Source of the DNA: Taenia hydatigena
Taxonomy: Eukaryota > Platyhelminthes > Cestoda > Cyclophyllidea > Taeniidae
Length of the DNA stretch: 64,000 nucleotides
Reading direction: 5' to 3'
NCBI GenBank assembly: GCA_036345935.2
Contig: JADWOT020000001.1
Span: 15,988,828 to 16,052,827, forward strand
Shown: positions 61,181-64,000 of the stretch, piece by piece
Layout: every line of letters starts with the position of its first letter
Numbering within the stretch: position 1 is the stretch's first letter
Notes under the pieces: model-generated
What the model was told of the DNA's origin: nothing
The model's input: only the letters and a program-made list of their open reading frames with translations
Databases searched by the model: none
Made by a program: the position numbers and the translations under genes

Positions 61181-62965
61181 TTGCCCTCATCTGCCTTCTG
61201 ATGAGGCTGCCGACAGAACCAAGAACTCAGCATCTACTTCAATCACCATTTCTGAGGTGACTCTGTAGGATTGGTAAAGAATCATTGCTCCCAAATCCGA
61301 CTTCAATCTTCAGCTTAAATATGGTCAGCGAGACGTGTCTAAGGGCAAACAAGTAGCCGAATGCGTTCGTTGAAGGCACAATAGCTGAAAAGGAAGGAGA
61401 AAGCTGTCCAAACTTTGTAAAGATGTGTCTACCAGAAGTACTACGATCACAGCATCAGCATCACTTGCAAATGCGATTGTATCATGGAAGCTGTCCTGTA
61501 TTGGCTATGCAATGTCTCCAACTATCTTCTCTATGACATTGTCATTTAATACAGTCGCGGTTTAATCATTAACACCTTCTCATGTTTAACCCCACTCACT
61601 TCAATCTGTCTCCTTCATCCCGCAGTTTTGCGAATCCATACATTCCATATGCGTGGCATCGCATCAAATTGTACCACATTTCATCTTTGCATAATTGCCC
61701 CTTGATCAGTGAGTTCACTCACACCTCTTGCTTAAATGTTTTTCATCCCATGAGGAGTAGGCTTCCAAAGTGCAGTTACTTTATAATTTTATCCACATAC
61801 GGTCATGAAGTGCATTATTAATTGTTCCCTCTGTCGCTCATTTTCAAAGGCTAAAATTTCATATTCATGAGTTGTGTATGGAGACTTACCAAGTTTCCAA
61901 CCAAATAAACGGGCGTATTTATGCGTGTGTACGTAAGAAGTGCTTTAATGGTCTTAGTAGTTGGGTTGGAATCATGACCTGTGCCATAATGGAAGGATTA
62001 TTGTTAGAAACCTAGCATTGCAAGAGCAGTCACAGTGGATGCAACTTGACACCCTATCTCTAAAGCCACATCACCTTTTTCAAGGATTACTTGCTACTAA
62101 AAGGCACTGAGTACCAAATTAAAGTACTGGATCTATTAGGGATTGGTCTTATAATGTGCATTGACAAAAGCTCAAATAGGCTCGTAAATGTCTAAAACCA
62201 ATCTTGACGTTAGATCTTAAGCCTATTAAAGCTCCGATTGCAGTTTCATGTTCCACCATCCCTTATTATTTTTTCCTGGGCTGCTTGGAGGATTACCAGC
62301 TTATTGGTTTATGACGGTAAAATGTATTCTTAGCTGCATAACAGCTGTTAAGATATTTGAGCATTGATCGCTTAAAAATATCTTCTCACACTTCTTTTTT
62401 ATGTGGAACGTGGTGAAAAGTGGGTAGGGCATTAAAGAGCACGCCAGTTGAGCTTCTGTCTTGAATGTGTTTTTTGCAAGCATTAGGCGCCTCCTTAGGT
62501 ACTCGCCTACTTTTGAGCTGAGGAGTGTCACGAGCATGCTATAAGTGCCTTTCTTTCATCTGCATTAAATTCATGTCTACTAATTGTGACGGTTCTCATA
62601 GCAGCAGAATATGGAATTGACAAATCGCACCCAATTTGAGTTTTAAACTCATCTAGTCTGCTTGACTGAGCATCACTACAACTACTTTTGGAGAAATGCC
62701 AGAAGTCACTTATCAACTGTTGGGTCACCTCTAATTTTCAACCAAAATGAAAGAAATATAGTCTCTTTAGCGCTTTTATTCATAATGGGCGAGTTTTGTT
62801 TCACTTAGCTGCAGGAACCGTTGGAATCAGCCATTTTATGCACTGCTATTTAAAGGTCTTTTGAAGGTTGTATGTATCGTCATTAGATCGCGTTTGCGCG
62901 ATCTTTAAGTGACTTTGTCAGACAAAGTGAATGCAAGCAAGGGATAACATGCGACGTCGTTTTCA
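61181..62965. other. No recognisable gene
   Basis: Short frames only. A short inverted GATCGCG/CGCGATC motif at 62887-62902 is too small to interpret. Confidence 0.45.
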
Positions 62966-64000
62966 ACGTAGTAGTTATTCATCGGCAGAAAAAAGGCAAA
63001 AACTCAACAGCTCTACATTTGTTAGTCAGTATTGACAATTGCAAAGCATTTCTCTGCTTCCATTCTTCCTCCTTATTCTACCTCACATGACAACCCTTTG
63101 CTATTAATTCAGTAAAAGCAGTTAAAAAATCGCGGTGCTCAAGTAAATATGTGCAGTTCATTGACCCTCTGCATCAAATGTTTCATGGGCATAATTTGTT
63201 CATTTAATCCACCGATCAAGAGGAGGCCCACGTTTTGATTTCAGTGGTTACTCTAAAGTATGCCTGAAGGAGTCAATTGCAGCATGCTAATCGCATTTGC
63301 CTCTACACTGGTTCCTGACAGAATGGTTATCACGAAGATGAGTCCATTCGGCATGAAGACTTATTCATCCTTACATTAAATGGCTATTGAAGGTGCAATA
63401 TTTTCTACATGACGTAGGGTAGGTGGTTTACAATTTGCTCATGAGCATCTGAAGCATAGTACCAAGGGACATGTAGTAGTTCTATGGGCGAAAATGAAGC
63501 AAATACATAGCGGTGAACCATTTGAGGTCAACTTGAAGACCCTTTTGACCATCAGCATCAAAAAGTCCTCCAATAATCACTGCCGCAAACGAGTTTTCAG
63601 GATTGCGGAAAAATGGGGTGTTAGTCTTATAGCTTGTGTTATTTCTAGTATTCACTTGGCATCTATGCGGCTTTTTTGCATTTTTGTAGCAAAAGGATTT
63701 TTTAGGAGTCTAGGTGCCATTGATGAGTCGAAGATTAGGACTGCCTCTTGGCCGTGTTACACTACCTTGCTTCGTATGGCAGGTAATCTAAGCACTTTAT
63801 CTTGACTCACTCATTGAGGCCATTTCATGTGCCTCAATGATGCTGCCACGTGACATCCCTCCTCATTTGTGTGCAATCAAAGCTATTGTCTAAAATAAGA
63901 TGCAAGGTGCTGTTTCAAAATGCGAGGTGCTAAAGGAAGAAGCAGTGACTTTGGAGACAGTAGTAGATATTGTGGTCAGAGCGGGGTCAGCAGTGCCACC
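62966..64000 (+). repeat. Dispersed repeat C, copy 2 (runs off window)
   Basis: Same orientation as 7325-8322 and collinear to the last base of the window. The right boundary is therefore unknown. Confidence 0.7.
63370..63600 (-). pseudogene. Repeat-C hypothetical protein, copy 2 (broken)
   Basis: The minus-strand counterpart of the 7680-8135 frame. It shares a hydrophobic AAVIIGGLF segment and the D.KWFT..Y..HFRP segment, then meets stops where copy 1 stays open (HQLHETLLYV). It is probably a decayed copy. Confidence 0.35.

Noticed and set aside
1..64000. CRISPR arrays, rRNA, spliced-leader RNA genes, reverse transcriptase or transposase
   Set aside because: No regular direct-repeat array, conserved rRNA segment, spliced-leader sequence, or catalytic motif of a mobile-element enzyme was recognised on either strand. 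A model-based scan was not possible here.

Overview
This window is nuclear DNA of a metazoan. It shows spliced genes with GT-AG introns, no operons, long stretches with no recognisable coding, and several diverged low-copy duplications. The gene content best fits a flatworm, probably a tapeworm: a degenerate, 5'-truncated cytosolic HSP70 copy (decayed HSP70 copies are abundant in tapeworm genomes), many small divergent fibronectin type III (FN3) modules, and very short introns. The species assignment is inference.

Layout. 0-12 kb: a short duplicated element (A, 1.2-1.9 kb), an HSP70 pseudogene on the minus strand (3.4-4.55 kb), and element C (7.3-8.3 kb). 12.6-17.7 kb: a 5-kb block B that recurs in the same orientation at 52.2-57.3 kb. 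It carries an unrecognised protein family on the minus strand plus other conserved peptide fragments. 17.7-24.5 kb: a near-perfect 28-bp inverted repeat, the second copy of A (20.2-20.9 kb), and otherwise nothing recognisable. 24.5-30.4 kb: minus-strand FN3 modules leading into a clear transmembrane exon and a short cytoplasmic tail, plus one FN3-like module on the plus strand. This is probably one multi-FN3 single-pass surface protein, or the remains of several. 33.4-37.3 kb: a spermidine synthase gene on the minus strand with five recognisable exons in consistent phase. Its fourth exon opens with an in-frame stop and has lost polyamine-site residues, so this copy looks disrupted. 37.3-52 kb: gene-poor, containing the D/D' duplication and one candidate exon. 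52.2-64 kb: B', a local repeat pair E/E', and C' running off the end.

No working relation among these genes is evident. The main themes are gene decay (HSP70, spermidine synthase, FN3 modules, B family) and dispersed same-orientation duplications arranged C-B ... B'-C'. I found no rRNA, confident tRNA, CRISPR, transposase or reverse transcriptase. The best candidates for something undescribed are the B-family protein and the FN3/TM locus.
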